Assembly (NCBI RefSeq): GCF_029784155.1
Contig: NC_073693.1
Span: forward strand, 26,882,002-26,946,001
Reading direction: 5' to 3'
Source: Uranotaenia lowii
Taxonomy: Eukaryota; Arthropoda; Insecta; Diptera; Culicidae
DNA: 64,000 nucleotides
Shown piece after piece: positions 1 to 9,870 of this stretch (position 1 is the stretch's first letter; each line of letters begins with the position of its first letter). The translations under genes were made by a program, and so were the position numbers. A model generated the notes under the pieces. That model was not told the origin of the DNA. It searched no databases and was given only the letters and a program-made list of their open reading frames with translations.

Positions 1-281
1 TCGCCTGAGTCCTCGAACCACATCTATTAATTTTTATCATGTGCAGATCAAGAGCTTTCAATTCATGTGTATTGCAAATTAAAACCCGATCATTTTAATT
101 TTTCGGACTCTGGAACCGGAAAGATTGGTCATGGCTTAGGTTGCGGAAAATTTTTCAGCACGTATCCGGGCAATTTTATATAAAAATCTGGCTAAATACA
201 GACATTTGATTTCAAAATAATGCTTAAAATTTCGGACAATATCCGGGCAAATTTGGTCAAAACTCAGAAATTGGCCCAGTC
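1..281. repeat. Diverged CCGGGCAA-type interspersed repeat fragment
   Basis: No coding sequence is visible. The stretch contains repeated words such as ATCCGGGCAA and a segment near 20-110 (CGAACCAC, then ATTCATGTGT, then GATCATTTT) that reappears in diverged form at about 6485-6575. The CCGGGCAA-type words recur at 6335-6455 and 56745-56850. It is probably the remains of a nonautonomous element into which, or beside which, the LINE at 282-6190 landed. Its borders are not defined. Confidence 0.4.
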
Positions 282-706
282 TTGGCACCCCAACAAACAA
301 GCGACGGCGGATCGAACCACCCACTCAAACCTCCTGTGTGGGTACCAAGAAAGTCACCGTTAAATCGATAGCCACTGTTGCGTCTAGGGAGAAAAAATTT
401 TGGGTCTACCTTGCAAGGTTGCAAAATACCGTTACAGCTAAGGACATTGAAGAACTCGTCACGGAATGTCTCCAGTGCGAATCTGCCGAGGTTCACCTAT
501 TGGAACGAAAGGATGTCGACGTGAACTCGCTCAGGTCCATTTCATCCAGGGTTGGAGTGGATCCCAAGCTCAAAGATGCCGCGCTTTCCCCTAGAACTTG
601 GCCCGCTGGCATAATGTTTAGAGAGTTTGAGTTTTCTCCTGTGACCTCGTTCACTCCATCTTTAACTTCCGAGAGTTCTACACCACTGGTTGTACCACAC
701 CAATGA
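282..706 (+). pseudogene. LINE ORF1 protein, C-terminal fragment
   Basis: The open frame gives ...TNKRRRIEPPTQ..., then KFWVYLARLQNTVTAKDIEE, then a stretch ending TWPAGIMFREFEF. A basic segment followed by WVYLARL...T..DIEELV, a central LL.RKDVDV and a terminal TWP.GI.FREFE is the pattern I know from the C-terminal part of ORF1 proteins of mosquito CR1-like LINEs, which are RNA-binding chaperones encoded upstream of the RT. The N-terminal half is absent, because sequence before 282 belongs to another repeat. Reading starts upstream of the ATG-like codon at 338, since the same frame is open and fits the family from 282. Confidence 0.65.
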
Positions 707-831
707 TTGCTGACATGAAAGCCCATCGTATTTCGACAACGAGTCCCTCGCGGCCTCAGCCTCATGTGCTTGCTACAATTTTATCGGATCTACGATTCCA
801 TCATTTTCGTCGTCAATTGGTTCTACCCCGG

Positions 832-1418
832 AGCGCAACGGTTTTAGCATTTTGGAGACCTCTCAGCCCTTCGACTCAGTCGCGCTGATTCCTGCCAACG
901 TCTTCAGTCGTCCCGGCCCTGAGTTCGACTGCGGTGACGAGGTTCTCCGACCGGTTTTCAACGGCAAGTATTCATTTTGTTTGAGAAGTTGCAATGCTCG
1001 TGACATGATCCCGCCTTACAACAGATTTCATTCCAACGGTCAATACGCTACGATTCGACCAGCCACTTCGACTTGGGTCACATCACCGGGACGCACTGAG
1101 TTTGGCCTTTTGGGGACCTCCGAGCCCTTCGACTCAGTCGCGCCGTCATCAGTCGTCCCGGCCCTGAGTTCGTCGGTGGTGACGAGGCTCCCCAGATCGC
1201 CTCTACAGGCAAGTACCGTTTGAATTCAAGATCCCTCGCGTGATAAATTTCTACCAATTGTCAGATCCATACAACGGTCCTTGGGTAGCTCTGCTTCTAC
1301 AATTGACGCCTATCAACACGCTACGCTTGCTAACTCAACAAACATAGGGCTTTCATCACCGGGACGCAACGTATCAGGCCCAACGGAGACCCCTATTCCC
1401 TTCGACTCAGTCGCGCTG
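832..1418 (+). repeat. Three imperfect repeats between ORF1 and ORF2 of the LINE
   Basis: The motif CCTTCGACTCAGTCGCG occurs three times, with the word TCGACTCAGTCGCG starting at 871, 1129 and 1402. Each is preceded by a related block (CCGGGACGCA... or CGGAGCGCAACG..., then GGGGACCTC or GGAGACC). Spacing is 258 and 273 bp. The stretch is non-coding and lies immediately before the ORF2 start. It may have served in expression of ORF2 or as promoter monomers, but the sequence alone does not show this. Confidence 0.7.
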
Positions 1419-1442
1419 TTTCTCGTCAACGTCATCAGTGCG

Positions 1443-2114
1443 ATGGAATCTTATGATTTATTCACCATGTACTACCAGAATGTCGGGGGTATAAACTCCT
1501 GTCTAGCCGATTATCTGCTCGCCAGCTCTTGTTCCTGCTACGACATCGTCGCTTTCACGGAAACATGGCTGAACGACCGTACCATCTCGAGTCAGATATT
1601 TGGACCTGATTACGTTGTTTTTCGTTGTGACCGCAGTCCCCCTTATGGCTAGAAGAACACAGGAGTTTTAATTGCTGTTAAATCCAATTTCCATGCACTG
1701 CTTATTGACGATGACTCCTGGCACGACTTGGAACTTGTGTGGACCCGCATCGATCTTGGCAACCGAAAACTCTACGTATGCGTAATGTACCTGCCTCCTG
1801 ATCGCACGCAAGACGTCGCACTTGCGGAGTCTTTCTCTCGCTGCATATCCATAGTGGGTTCTCTCTGCGCCCCCGAAGACGATATTCTCGTCATTGGTGA
1901 CTTCAATATGCCCGGTTTGAAGTGGTGCTCCAACCATGGTAGCTTTATGTACCTATATCCTGTGCGCTCTCCATTCTCGGCGCCTTCAAACATCATACTA
2001 GAATCCCTGAGTACGGCAACCTTGCGTCAAATTAACAGAGTTAATAACGAAAACAGCCGTATGTTGGATCTCTGCTTTGCTAGCGAAGGGTCTCGTGTCC
2101 CGACCATGCATTGA
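1443..2114 (+). pseudogene. LINE ORF2, apurinic-like endonuclease domain (broken)
   Basis: The ATG at 1443 opens MESYDLFTMYYQNVGGINS, followed by IVAFTETWLND (the family's ET metal-binding pair), then a VYLPP-like stretch read as CVMYLPPDRTQD and IGDFNMPGLKW (the GDFN catalytic motif). These are landmarks of the APE-type endonuclease that nicks target DNA for target-primed reverse transcription. An in-frame TAG at 1650-1652 breaks the frame and reading resumes in the same frame; the frame ends at 2114. The usual SDH.P motif near the domain's end is not seen because of the following deletion. Confidence 0.85.
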
Positions 2115-2525
2115 TTCGAAAGAACTGCGTAGACTGAAGACGGCGAAGATATGTGCTCTTAGAAATCACCATAAGCTCAAATCCTCCCAAACTAAGGATG
2201 TATATCGAAGACTGAACTCCGCTTATAAAAAAAACCAGTAAGCGTTGTTACCAAAATTATCATTTTCGAGTACAACGTAACCTCGAGTCCAACCCATAAT
2301 CGTTCTGGAAACATGTCAAAAGTCAGCGGAATGAACCTGGTATTCCAACTCAAATGTTTCTGGATGGCAACACTGCGAACTCTGATTGCGGAATCTGTGC
2401 TCTCTTTGCTCAAAAATTCTCGAGTATCTTTGCTACTGCTTCAACATCCCCAGAACATGTGGAGAGTGCTGTCATATCTAAAGCAGCGGCAAAGCTCAAA
2501 AACTCCCTCTCCACTGGCCCAGACG
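2115..2525 (+). pseudogene. LINE ORF2, region leading into the reverse transcriptase (frameshifted)
   Basis: Fragments in several frames match the lead-in to LINE reverse transcriptases: RLKTAK..RNHHKLK near 2129-2175, FWKHVKSQRN near 2300-2335, then ALFAQKFSSIFA from about 2398 and LSTGPDA just before the hAT insertion. No continuous frame remains. About 300 bp of a normal element seem lost between 2114 and 2125. Confidence 0.65.
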
Positions 2526-3848
2526 CAGTGATGCCACATTTAAATCGGTATTTTTGAACCCAAAAAAATCTTTTTTCGATATGGAAATCCGAAAAATCGG
2601 TATTTTATGGCGATTAAAAAATTTTCGATAGTGATTCTGAAGTCTGTTATTTAATACTTGCCTTATAGTATTTTGGAATTTTGTGTATCGCCGCGCTTTA
2701 ATGTGATTTAGTTTATCGACGTTTTTTGACGGATTTTAAAATCAAAAACGTTTTTACCAGTTGTCCAGACGTTTCGAGCTACTATGGCTTTCGCTCCTCT
2801 TCAGTGGACACTCAAATTATATTTTAAACAATGAAATTTTATCTAAATTTACAATATTTAAAATCTTACAAACAAAAATCCGCCGAAAAAAGTCGATGAA
2901 TTAAATCATATTATAGTATTTTGTGTGCTCGTTTTTTTTGTTTTTATATATTTTTATTTGATTTTAAGAGTTCTTAGAAGGTTTATACTGTTTTTTCTTC
3001 TCTATTATAATTTTTAGAGAATTTTTACAAACTTTGAATTTTCCATGCGTATTTAAATCTTTTGTATTTTTCTTCCGAACAAAAAGGTATGAAAATTAAT
3101 AACTAAAAATCTGAAGAAATCACGAAATATAGTTTGAAACATGAAAAATCGTTTCATATTATTAACTCATGGATCATTTGATCTTATACTCTTTTGGCTC
3201 TGTGGGCCCTAATTTTGAAAATCTATTTAAAAAAAAACCATGAAGCCTCTTTGTAATATTCTCAATCATTAAATTTCTTCATGTTATCGATTAACACATT
3301 ATCAATTTTTTATGTTTTCAAAATTCTGAAAGCTCATACATACTCAACCTCATTAAAGTAATTTCCGCTGGATATCTTGGCGCAATTATAAATATCATAG
3401 AATATTTTAAAGAAAACGACAGTTTTCCAACATTCTCAATGGAAAAATTATCTTCAAATTCCAACGGATAGTCAAAACTTTATTCGTGTCGTAGACTTAT
3501 CTTTAAACTTTCGACTATCAAAAACAAAATACTTCTTTCCTTTAAAATTTGAGAGTTTCAATTGAAATATTGAAAAACGTGCTTTTATCATAAAAGCTTC
3601 AAATGTTTCTTAATGAGCTAACGCCAAATAATATAATTAGGTCGTCTTCAATTGAACAGAAACCCAATATTTTCGGTAGTCTCGCTTACACTAAAATATA
3701 TTTTACAATTTGTATCAAAATCTCAAAAATCGGTATGAAATCGGTATGTTTTGCCAAAAATCGGTATTCGGTATATACCGATTCTTGGATAAAAATTTGC
3801 TCAAAAATCGGTATGAATACCGAAAAATCGGTAGGTGTGGCATCTATG
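2526..3848. mobile_element. Nonautonomous hAT-like element (about 1.3 kb) inserted in the LINE
   Basis: The ends are CAGTGATGCCACA and, read inward from the right, CATAGATGCCACA, matching at 11 of 13 positions. The exact 8-bp duplication CCCAGACG flanks it (2518-2525 and 3849-3856). An 8-bp TSD and a CA-G-GATGCCA-type terminus are hAT superfamily marks. Subterminal repeats of AATCGGTA occur several times near each end, as expected of hAT transposase-binding regions. No transposase remains; the interior is AT-rich and non-coding. Confidence 0.85.
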
Positions 3849-4595
3849 CCCAGACGGTATACCATCTACCTTTGTAAAACGATTAATGCCTGTTTTACTG
3901 ACTCTTGTAAGACTCATCTTTCAAGCTTCTCTTGACCGAGCCACATACCCTTCACTGTGGAAGGAAGCTTACATGTTTCCAGTCCATAAAAAGGGAGATC
4001 GGAGAGATATCAACAACTATAGAGGAATTTATGCTTTATGTGCAATCTCCGAACTATTCGAATCAGTCATCATGGATCCGATTTTCTCGTACTGTAAGCA
4101 AAATTTCAATCGATCAGCACGGTTTTATGCTCAAATGCTCCACGACAACTAACCCGTTGACCTTCACATCCTATGTATACGAAAGTTTTGCTGCTAAGTC
4201 TCTAACTGACGCCATTTATACCGATTTGTCAGCAGCGTTTGATAAGGTGAACCACGATATCGCCATTGGTAAGCTTGGACGCTTAGGATTATGCGAATCT
4301 TTACTTGGTTGGTTCCGCAGTTACTTAACTGGACGTAAATTGACAGTTCGCACTGGAGACACTCTCTCCAGCAAATTCTCTGCCACCTCCGGTGTGCCCC
4401 TAGGTAGTCACTAAGGACCGATTATCTTCTTAATCTATTTTAACGATGTGCTCTTACTCCTCGACGACGGCCCGAATCTTGGTTATGCTGATTCTACGCC
4501 ATAAACGGTTAAGACAACATTGATTTTCTGTAAAACCAGTTCAATCTTTTCGCAAAGTAGTGCGACATCAACTACCTACCTTTGAATCGCAGTAA
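3849..4595 (+). pseudogene. LINE ORF2, reverse transcriptase core (broken)
   Basis: After the hAT insertion the RT resumes: DGIPSTFVKRLMP, then WKEAYMFPVHKKGDRRDINNY (fingers region, split here for length), IYTDLSAAFDKVNHD (motif A, catalytic Asp) near 4215-4260, SGVPLGSH at 4388-4413 where family members have VPQGSHLGP, and LGYADST near 4483, where the catalytic YADD box has decayed. There is a frameshift near 4100 and a stop at 4414. LPLNRSKCA ends at the second insertion. The enzyme is clearly inactive. Confidence 0.85.
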
Positions 4596-4603
4596 ATGTG
4601 CAG

Positions 4604-5380
4604 TAGAGTGCCCCAAATGACCCGACTTTTGAAAAAGTTATGCGCTGCAGGCTAAAATTGATCCTAGGCCTAGTACAAGATCTCACGCCAAATTTGGGCC
4701 AGATCGGATCACGGGAAGGAGTCGCTCAACGAGCCTGAAGTTTGTATGGGATTTTGAGACATTTTGTTCGGGAGAAACATGAAAAACCAGTTTTTCATCA
4801 ATAACTTTGGTTCCCGTCGGCCGATTTCTTTCAAAAACGGGTTTTCTTAAAGCCTGAATTATGAAAAACATTTCATCCGAAGACTGCATATCGATAAGAG
4901 TTAAGACAAAAAAGTTATTGGACTTCCAAAATGGGCTAACTTTTTTTACGGTGGTATTCATCACTGCTAATGAGGCGTCAATAAGTTCGATCGCCCCGAC
5001 TCATTTACTGTGATGAATACCATCCTTAAAAAAGTTAGCCCATTTTGGAAGTCCAATAACTTTTTTGTCTTAACTCTTATCGATATGCAGTCTTCGGATG
5101 AAATGTTTTTCATAATTCAGGCTTTAAGAAAACCCGTTTTTGAAAGAAATCGGCCGACGGGAACCAAAGTTATTGATGAAAAACTGGTTTTTCATGTTTC
5201 TCCCGAACAAAATGTCTCAAAATTCCATACAAACTTCAGGAACTTGAGCGACCCCTTCCCGTGATCCGATCTGGCCCAAATTTGGCATGAGATCTTGTAC
5301 TAGGCCAAGGATCAATTTTAGCCTGCAGCGCATAACATTTCACAGGTTTTGAATTTCCCATACAAATTTGGGGCAGTCTA
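4604..5380. mobile_element. Foldback hAT-like element (0.78 kb) inserted in the RT gene
   Basis: The ends are TAGAGTGCCCCAAAT on the left and its near-complement (TAGACTGCCCCAAAT read inward) on the right, flanked by the exact 8-bp repeat ATGTGCAG (4596-4603, 5381-5388). The element is a long palindrome: about 4604-4960 is repeated in reverse complement at about 5010-5380, with a loop of roughly 45 bp. The same peptide (VSPFWKSNNFFVLTLID) can be read from both arms, which is only a consequence of the inverted repeat. No transposase is present. Confidence 0.85.
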
Positions 5381-5388
5381 ATGTGCAG

Positions 5389-6112
5389 TCATCAGTTTCT
5401 CTCGAAAACAGCAGCCTTTTTGCACGGAGTACTTTTTAGGAGATGAGTCCATTGCGTGGGTGGACCACATCAATGATTTGGGTGTAATACTCGACCGTAA
5501 GCTGGAGTTCAAAACACATACGAACTACGTCGTCGATAAAGCTTCTAGAAGCCTTGATTTTTATTTCGAGTGGCCAAGGAATTCAAGGACGTGTACTGCC
5601 TGAAGAGTCTGTATTGCAGCATAGTTCGATCCATCCTCGAATACGCATCAGCTGACTGGTGTCCCTACTACCAGAACGGTAACGAGCGGCTCGAGGCTAT
5701 CCAGAGGCGCTTTTTGCGTTATGCCCTCAGACACCTTAACTGGCACGACCCGTTCCACATGCCAAGTTACGAAGATCGATGTCATCTCAAAGACATGGAT
5801 ACTCTTCAAGCCCGAAGAAATGCAACACGAGCTTCTTTCGTCGCCGATCTACTGACATCGCGTATCGATTGTCCTACGCTACTGGAAGCTATTCCTCTGA
5901 GTGTGAGACCCCATGGACTGAGAAACCAGGACCTTCAACTGAATGCCCCCATTCGATTGAACAACTATGGAGCCAATAGTGTATTCATCGGTGTAATGAA
6001 AACGTTCAACCGCTTTTACGAGCTCTTCGACTTTGACGATTTGAGGGATGTTTTCCGAAGAAAAGTTTTAAGAATATTGAGAAATCGCTTATTAGATGTA
6101 AATTTCGTGTAA
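5389..6112 (+). pseudogene. LINE ORF2, C-terminal region after the RT
   Basis: The sequence continues exactly where the foldback element broke it: ISFSRKQQPF, then HINDLGVILDRKLEFKTH (thumb region, normally LGV.LD..L.F..H), a frameshift near 5565, then an open frame 5570-6112 with LYCSIVRSILEYASADWCPY, LEAIQRRFLRYALRHLNW and FDDLRDVFRRKVLR. This is the standard tail of CR1/Jockey-type ORF2 proteins. It ends in a stop at 6110-6112 and a short 3' UTR follows. Confidence 0.85.
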
Positions 6113-6190
6113 CTTTAACTTTAAGTCGTCATTTGGACCTATACTTGATCTGTTGATTGAATAAACAAATAAACAAATAAACAAATTACT
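6113..6190 (+). repeat. LINE 3' UTR with short tandem tail
   Basis: This is an untranslated end of about 45 bp followed by four units of the pattern AATAAACA (about 6158-6188). Short tandem tails in place of a pure poly-A are typical of CR1-group LINEs and mark the site of reverse-transcription initiation. Confidence 0.7.
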
Positions 6191-6334
6191 CAACAAAAAA
6201 AAGAAAAACAAATTCAACAAAACTGATTGACCGATTTTAAATTGTACTTTAAGCCTAAACCTTTAAACCTTTCATTATTATTTTCATTTAACTTCCTCAA
6301 AAATTTCGTTTTTTTATTTGATCTTCCAAATAAA

Positions 6335-6600
6335 GTGAAAAATCCCGGCTTTTTTTTCAACCAAATCCGGGCAATCCTGCCGAACCGGACTGTTCCCAAA
6401 ATTTGTATTAAATATTCGGGCAAACTCGGATAAAACCGGACAATCTGGCAAACTTAGCATTGGTTAGGACCAGATGTTCCCGAACCACTTCTCCTATCAA
6501 TTTTAATCATTAAGAGATCAAAAGCTTGCTATTTATTCATGTGTCGCCAGTAAAAATCAGATCATTTTCAGAATCGAGAGCAACAGATGAAAATTTAATC
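6335..6600. repeat. CCCGG-rich interspersed repeat fragment
   Basis: It contains AATCCGGGCAATCC, CCGAACCGGACTGTTCCC and GGATAAAACCGGACAATC, related to 128-280 and to 56745-56850. After it, 6485-6575 repeats in diverged form the segment at about 20-110. It is probably a nonautonomous element fragment. Between this and the SINE (6600-6783) nothing was recognised. Confidence 0.45.
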
Positions 6601-6806
6601 TTAACTTAAGGCTATTCGAGAAAGATACAGAATTCAAAATGAAAATATGGAATATAAATATAGTGTCTAAATGTTCAATGTCTAATTCTCGGGGGTTTTC
6701 AATCGTTTTCTGAATAATTCGTCAACATATTTTTTTTAACTTGTCATATATTGGATTTTTTTTAAGGATATTCGATTTCTTCTCATTAAGTCCTTCCAGA
6801 TTTCAT

Positions 6807-7278
6807 CGTAGCGCCGATTTGGTCTAGCGGATAGGCTGGCGCGGATTCGGTATTGGTATGCCAGACGTACTGGGTTCGATTCCCAGTATCGGCAAGAAAA
6901 CTTTTGGGTTCAAATCCCATAAGTGGCCGACAGGTAAGATGTGTTTTCTCTTATAACTGTAACTGACTTATATAATAAGAATGTTCAATCAGTTGCCAGC
7001 TTGCCAAGTACATATATACACGAGTGGGGCATACCTATCGTAGATTCATAACACTGAAAATTTGATGAATCATATACGGTTGCGAAATTGATTGTCTCGT
7101 TCTCCAAATAAGACTCACACATACAAAAACAACATTCATTACATGACAGTCCACACGAAGCCATGGTGTCGGGTATGTGGTGGTTTGCATTGAAGATTAG
7201 CCGAACTCATGATCTAAAGAATGCAGTTCAGCGCATACGCTGTACCCATGGTGGATTATCTACATTCATACATACATA
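6807..7278 (+). mobile_element. Complete tRNA-derived SINE with CATA tail
   Basis: A tRNA-like head (6813-6894) is followed by a roughly 370-bp body and a tail of CATA/CATACA repeats. A 23-bp direct repeat beginning CATTAAGTCCTTCC flanks it at 6784-6806 and 7279-7301 with one mismatch, the signature of LINE-assisted retrotransposition. A diverged copy of the body (CACACGAAGCCATGG..GTCGG, then TTTGCATTGAAGAT, then CCCATGGTGGATTATC) lies at 37625-37935. Confidence 0.9.
6813..6894 (+). other. tRNA-like head of the SINE with internal Pol III promoter
   Basis: The A box TGGTCTAGCGG is at 6820-6830 and the B box GGTTCGATTCC at 6873-6883, the latter a perfect match to the Pol III consensus. The acceptor stem GCCGATT pairs with TATCGGC except at one position, and the T stem is CTGGG/CCCAG. 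A five-pair CTGGC/GCCAG stem stands at the anticodon arm, but its loop is 19 nt instead of 7, so no anticodon can be named. It acts as a SINE promoter; it could also descend from an intron-bearing tRNA gene. Confidence 0.75.
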
Positions 7279-7485
7279 CATTAAGTCCTTCCAAATTTCA
7301 TTCTTCTTTCGTTTATTTACAGCATTGAAATATTAATCAGAAGCCACCGTTTTGTATTTCAAGATAGCGTCAGACAACTTAATTTGACTTCTTCTTGTTA
7401 ATTAGTTTTAAAAAAGTTTCTTGGGTAATTCACCAATGTTTAAATTTGCTTAAAAAAAAGCTTGAATAGGGCACATCTTTTACGA

Positions 7486-8691
7486 TAGATGTGTGATACG
7501 GTCAAAATTTGGTCAATATCAACTTGACGCATTTCTTTCAATTTTGCATTTAAAAAACCTGAACACCCCTCATTATGAGGGTGTGTGTGTGTAGAATGTT
7601 GCTCCTGATTTTGAAATTCACTCTTCAGTTTTCAAAATGCCGTCCAAGGAAGAAGCGCAGCGTATCAAAATTTTGCTCGCGCATCGCGAAAATCCGAGCT
7701 ACTCGCACGCAAAGCTGGCAAAATCGCTAAAAGTTGCCAGATCAACCGTTACAAATGTAAATAATTAAAGTGTTTGGGGAACGTTTGTCGACAGCCAGGA
7801 AGTCTGGATCGGGGGGAAATCGAAAACCGGAAGCCGCTGAGACGACAAAGAGAGTTGCCGGTAGTTTCAAGCGAAACCCTAACCTCTCTCTACGAGATGC
7901 CGCAAATAAGCTGGGTGTATCGTCTACAACCGTGCATCGAGCAAAAAAAACGAAGCGGACTATCGACTTACAAGAAGGTAGTGACTCCAAATCGCGATGA
8001 TAAAAAAAATACGACGGCCTAAGCGCGAGTCCGGAGGCTGTACACGACGATGCTGACGAAGTTTGACTGCGTGGTAATGGACGACGAAACCTACGTCAAA
8101 GCCGACTACAAGCAGCTTCCGGGACAGGAGTTTTATACGGCAAAAGGAAGGGGAAAGGTAGCAGATATTTTCAAGCACATGAAACTGTCAAAGTTCGCGA
8201 AGAAATATTTGGTTTGGCAAGCCATCTTTACCTGTGGCTTGAAAAGCAGCATTTTCATAGCTTCCGGGACTGTCAACCAAGAAATTTACGTGAAGAGTGT
8301 TTGAATAAACGTCTGCTGCCTTTCCTGAAGAAACACGGTTGTTCCGTACTGTTTTCGCCGGATTTGGCATCTTGCCATTATGGTAAAAAGGCCATGGAGT
8401 GGTATGCCGTCAAAGACCAAGGGAACTGCTAAGGACGAGCAGCAGTTCAAGGCAAACTGGCTTTCTGCGGCGAAGAAGGTGGACAAGGTGGCTGTACAAA
8501 ATCTGATGGCAGGGGTTAAGCGTAAGGCCCGGCAATTCGGATTTGGAAAAGCGGAAGTCTAACTGAATATTTTTCCTGAATTTTATACTAATTAAACTTG
8601 AATAAGAAATTTAATTTGATTTTTTAAATAAACGAATTCAGCGATTTACACGCGTTTTCCCTTGACCAAATTTTGACCGTATCACTCTTTA
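7486..8691 (+). mobile_element. Tc1/mariner-superfamily element, internally deleted
   Basis: Perfect 24-bp inverted repeats (GTGATACGGTCAAAATTTGG plus TCAA) lie at 7493-7516 and 8662-8685, just inside the element ends, with TA dinucleotides outside. A single broken transposase gene fills the interior. The length of about 1.2 kb is slightly below the usual 1.3 kb, which agrees with the internal deletion described in the gene entry. Confidence 0.9.
7637..8562 (+). pseudogene. Mariner-type (possibly ITmDD37E) transposase, broken
   Basis: The ATG at 7637 gives MPSKEEAQRIKILLAHRENP, then a helix-turn-helix with KSLKVARSTVTNV and a second HTH-like block SLRDAANKLGVSSTTVHRAK (7858-7935). The catalytic domain has VVMDDETYVKADY (first Asp, near 8080) and LFSPDLASCHYGKKAMEW (second Asp, near 8350-8400). 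The third catalytic segment, normally shortly after MEWY, is missing: the sequence jumps to KDEQQFKANWLSAAKKVD of the C-terminus. Stops at 7765-7767 and 8022 and several frameshifts also break it. The DD37E assignment, a type described from mosquitoes, rests on the DLASCHY block and is an inference. Confidence 0.8.
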
Positions 8692-8699
8692 TAAGAAGT

Positions 8700-9380
8700 G
8701 TTACGATTGTTGTTAGTTTGCAGCAGTAGAAATTATGACTTGCTGAGGGTAATAATAGTTCAAGATAGGTTTATATATATATTTTTTATACTTAATAATA
8801 TCGCTGTTTCTTGATGAAATAAAAACTCGTGACATTTTGACTGTACCTAAATACTTTCTGAAATCATCTTGACAAACCTTAGGTTCGAAATCCAATGAAG
8901 CGAGCAAGTAGGTAACACAGGTCGAACAGCAGCAGCAAAAAAAAAACAAACCCAACACCAAACAAGTGTTACGGCTCCCAGTTTGAAAAATGGAAAGCCT
9001 GTCGTCGGAATTGGAGGTCGACCCGTTTCCATTTCGCCGCTCTTTCGAATGCATCTAAAGTCTTATGTCCGGGGTGTGAACTGTGGGGGTGGAGGGAGGT
9101 GGCTCTAGGGTGTGACGAAGAAGTAGAAACATGTTGATGTATAGAAAGGATTGCTGAAATATGTCAAGCGCTAAAGGGATTCAGGCAGCAGCGGGGGTTT
9201 CAGACTTTTGCTTGCTGACGGTTATTCACAAGTGTTATTTTTTCCTCAACCATTGTCGAGCTGAGCTCGGTTTCTCCTTCAAGGTATTCTCCAACATACG
9301 ACATATCTTGGTCGTATTTCAAATGTCTCGTTTGTCGGACTGTTTTGTACTCTTGCGGGTTTCTTAAAGCTTAGTTCTTT
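8700..9380. other. No gene or repeat recognised
   Basis: This is mixed-composition sequence with a short purine run and a CAGCAGCAG stretch (8927-8940). Open frames are short and have no recognisable motif. It may be single-copy host intergenic or intronic DNA. Confidence 0.4.
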
Positions 9381-9387
9381 TAGAAAT

Positions 9388-9870
9388 GGGACACTTTCTT
9401 TTGATAATAACTCGTTTACTTGTAATCGGACATTCAAAATTTTGACAGCATTTTGTTGCCTGTAAAAAGTACTATCCGACTTATTTTTTACTAAATTTAA
9501 AGTTCACGCGTTTTTTAGATATTTACGATGCAAGAGAAAAAGGAAAAAATAATTTTGCACAGTTTCATTCAAAATCCATCATTATCAAATTGATAGCCGA
9601 AAAACCGTTGATTATTCAAAGAACTACTGTGTGTGAGTGGTGGAAAAGTATGGAAATTCTGTCAAAAATGTCCACAAAGTTCAAATCAACCATTGGAGTG
9701 AAGCATATGATCGGCAACTTCGACTAAGGGTCATCAGAGAAGTCAAGTCTCATACCAGCATTTTTAATTTTCAATAAGCGAAAAACTAAGAGTAGATCGC
9801 TGAAATTTCCAAAAAAAAATTTTCTCCGATAAGCTGAAAGTGTTGCCTCTTAATGAGTCATTCAAACCTA
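9388..9870 (+). pseudogene. Relic of a Tc1/mariner transposase N-terminus
   Basis: From the ATG at 9529 the reading MQEKKEKIILHSFIQNPSLS, then after a frameshift KLIAEKPLIIQRTTVCEWWK, looks like the helix-turn-helix of Tc1/mariner transposases (LS..IAEKL.I.RTTV). Further on, YDRQLRLRVIREVKSH resembles the second DNA-binding helix set. The preceding GGGACACTTTCTTTTGATAA (9388-9407) could be the old left terminus. No catalytic domain follows. The call is tentative because everything is frameshifted. Confidence 0.45.

Larger units (their letters stand above)
282..6190 (+). mobile_element. Dead non-LTR retrotransposon (LINE), CR1/Jockey-type, split by two insertions
   Basis: The order of parts is an ORF1 C-terminal piece (282-706), an inter-ORF stretch with three related repeats, an APE-type endonuclease, a reverse transcriptase, a C-terminal region, and a 3' end finishing in repeats of AAATAAAC. 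Two DNA elements (2526-3848 and 4604-5380) interrupt ORF2, each with its own TSD. Stops and frameshifts are spread throughout, and about 300 bp appears missing between the endonuclease and the region before the RT. The order endonuclease-RT without RNase H, and the ORF1 pattern, suit the CR1/Jockey group; the exact clade is an inference. The 5' end is truncated. Confidence 0.85.

Noticed and set aside
4683..5264. A conserved protein encoded on both strands (MMNT..KKVSPFWKSNN)
   Set aside because: The two frames are the two arms of one palindromic element; identity follows from the inverted repeat and no domain is recognisable.
6813..6894. Functional tRNA gene
   Set aside because: The anticodon loop is 19 nt, one acceptor pair is missing, and a SINE body, tail and 23-bp TSD follow.
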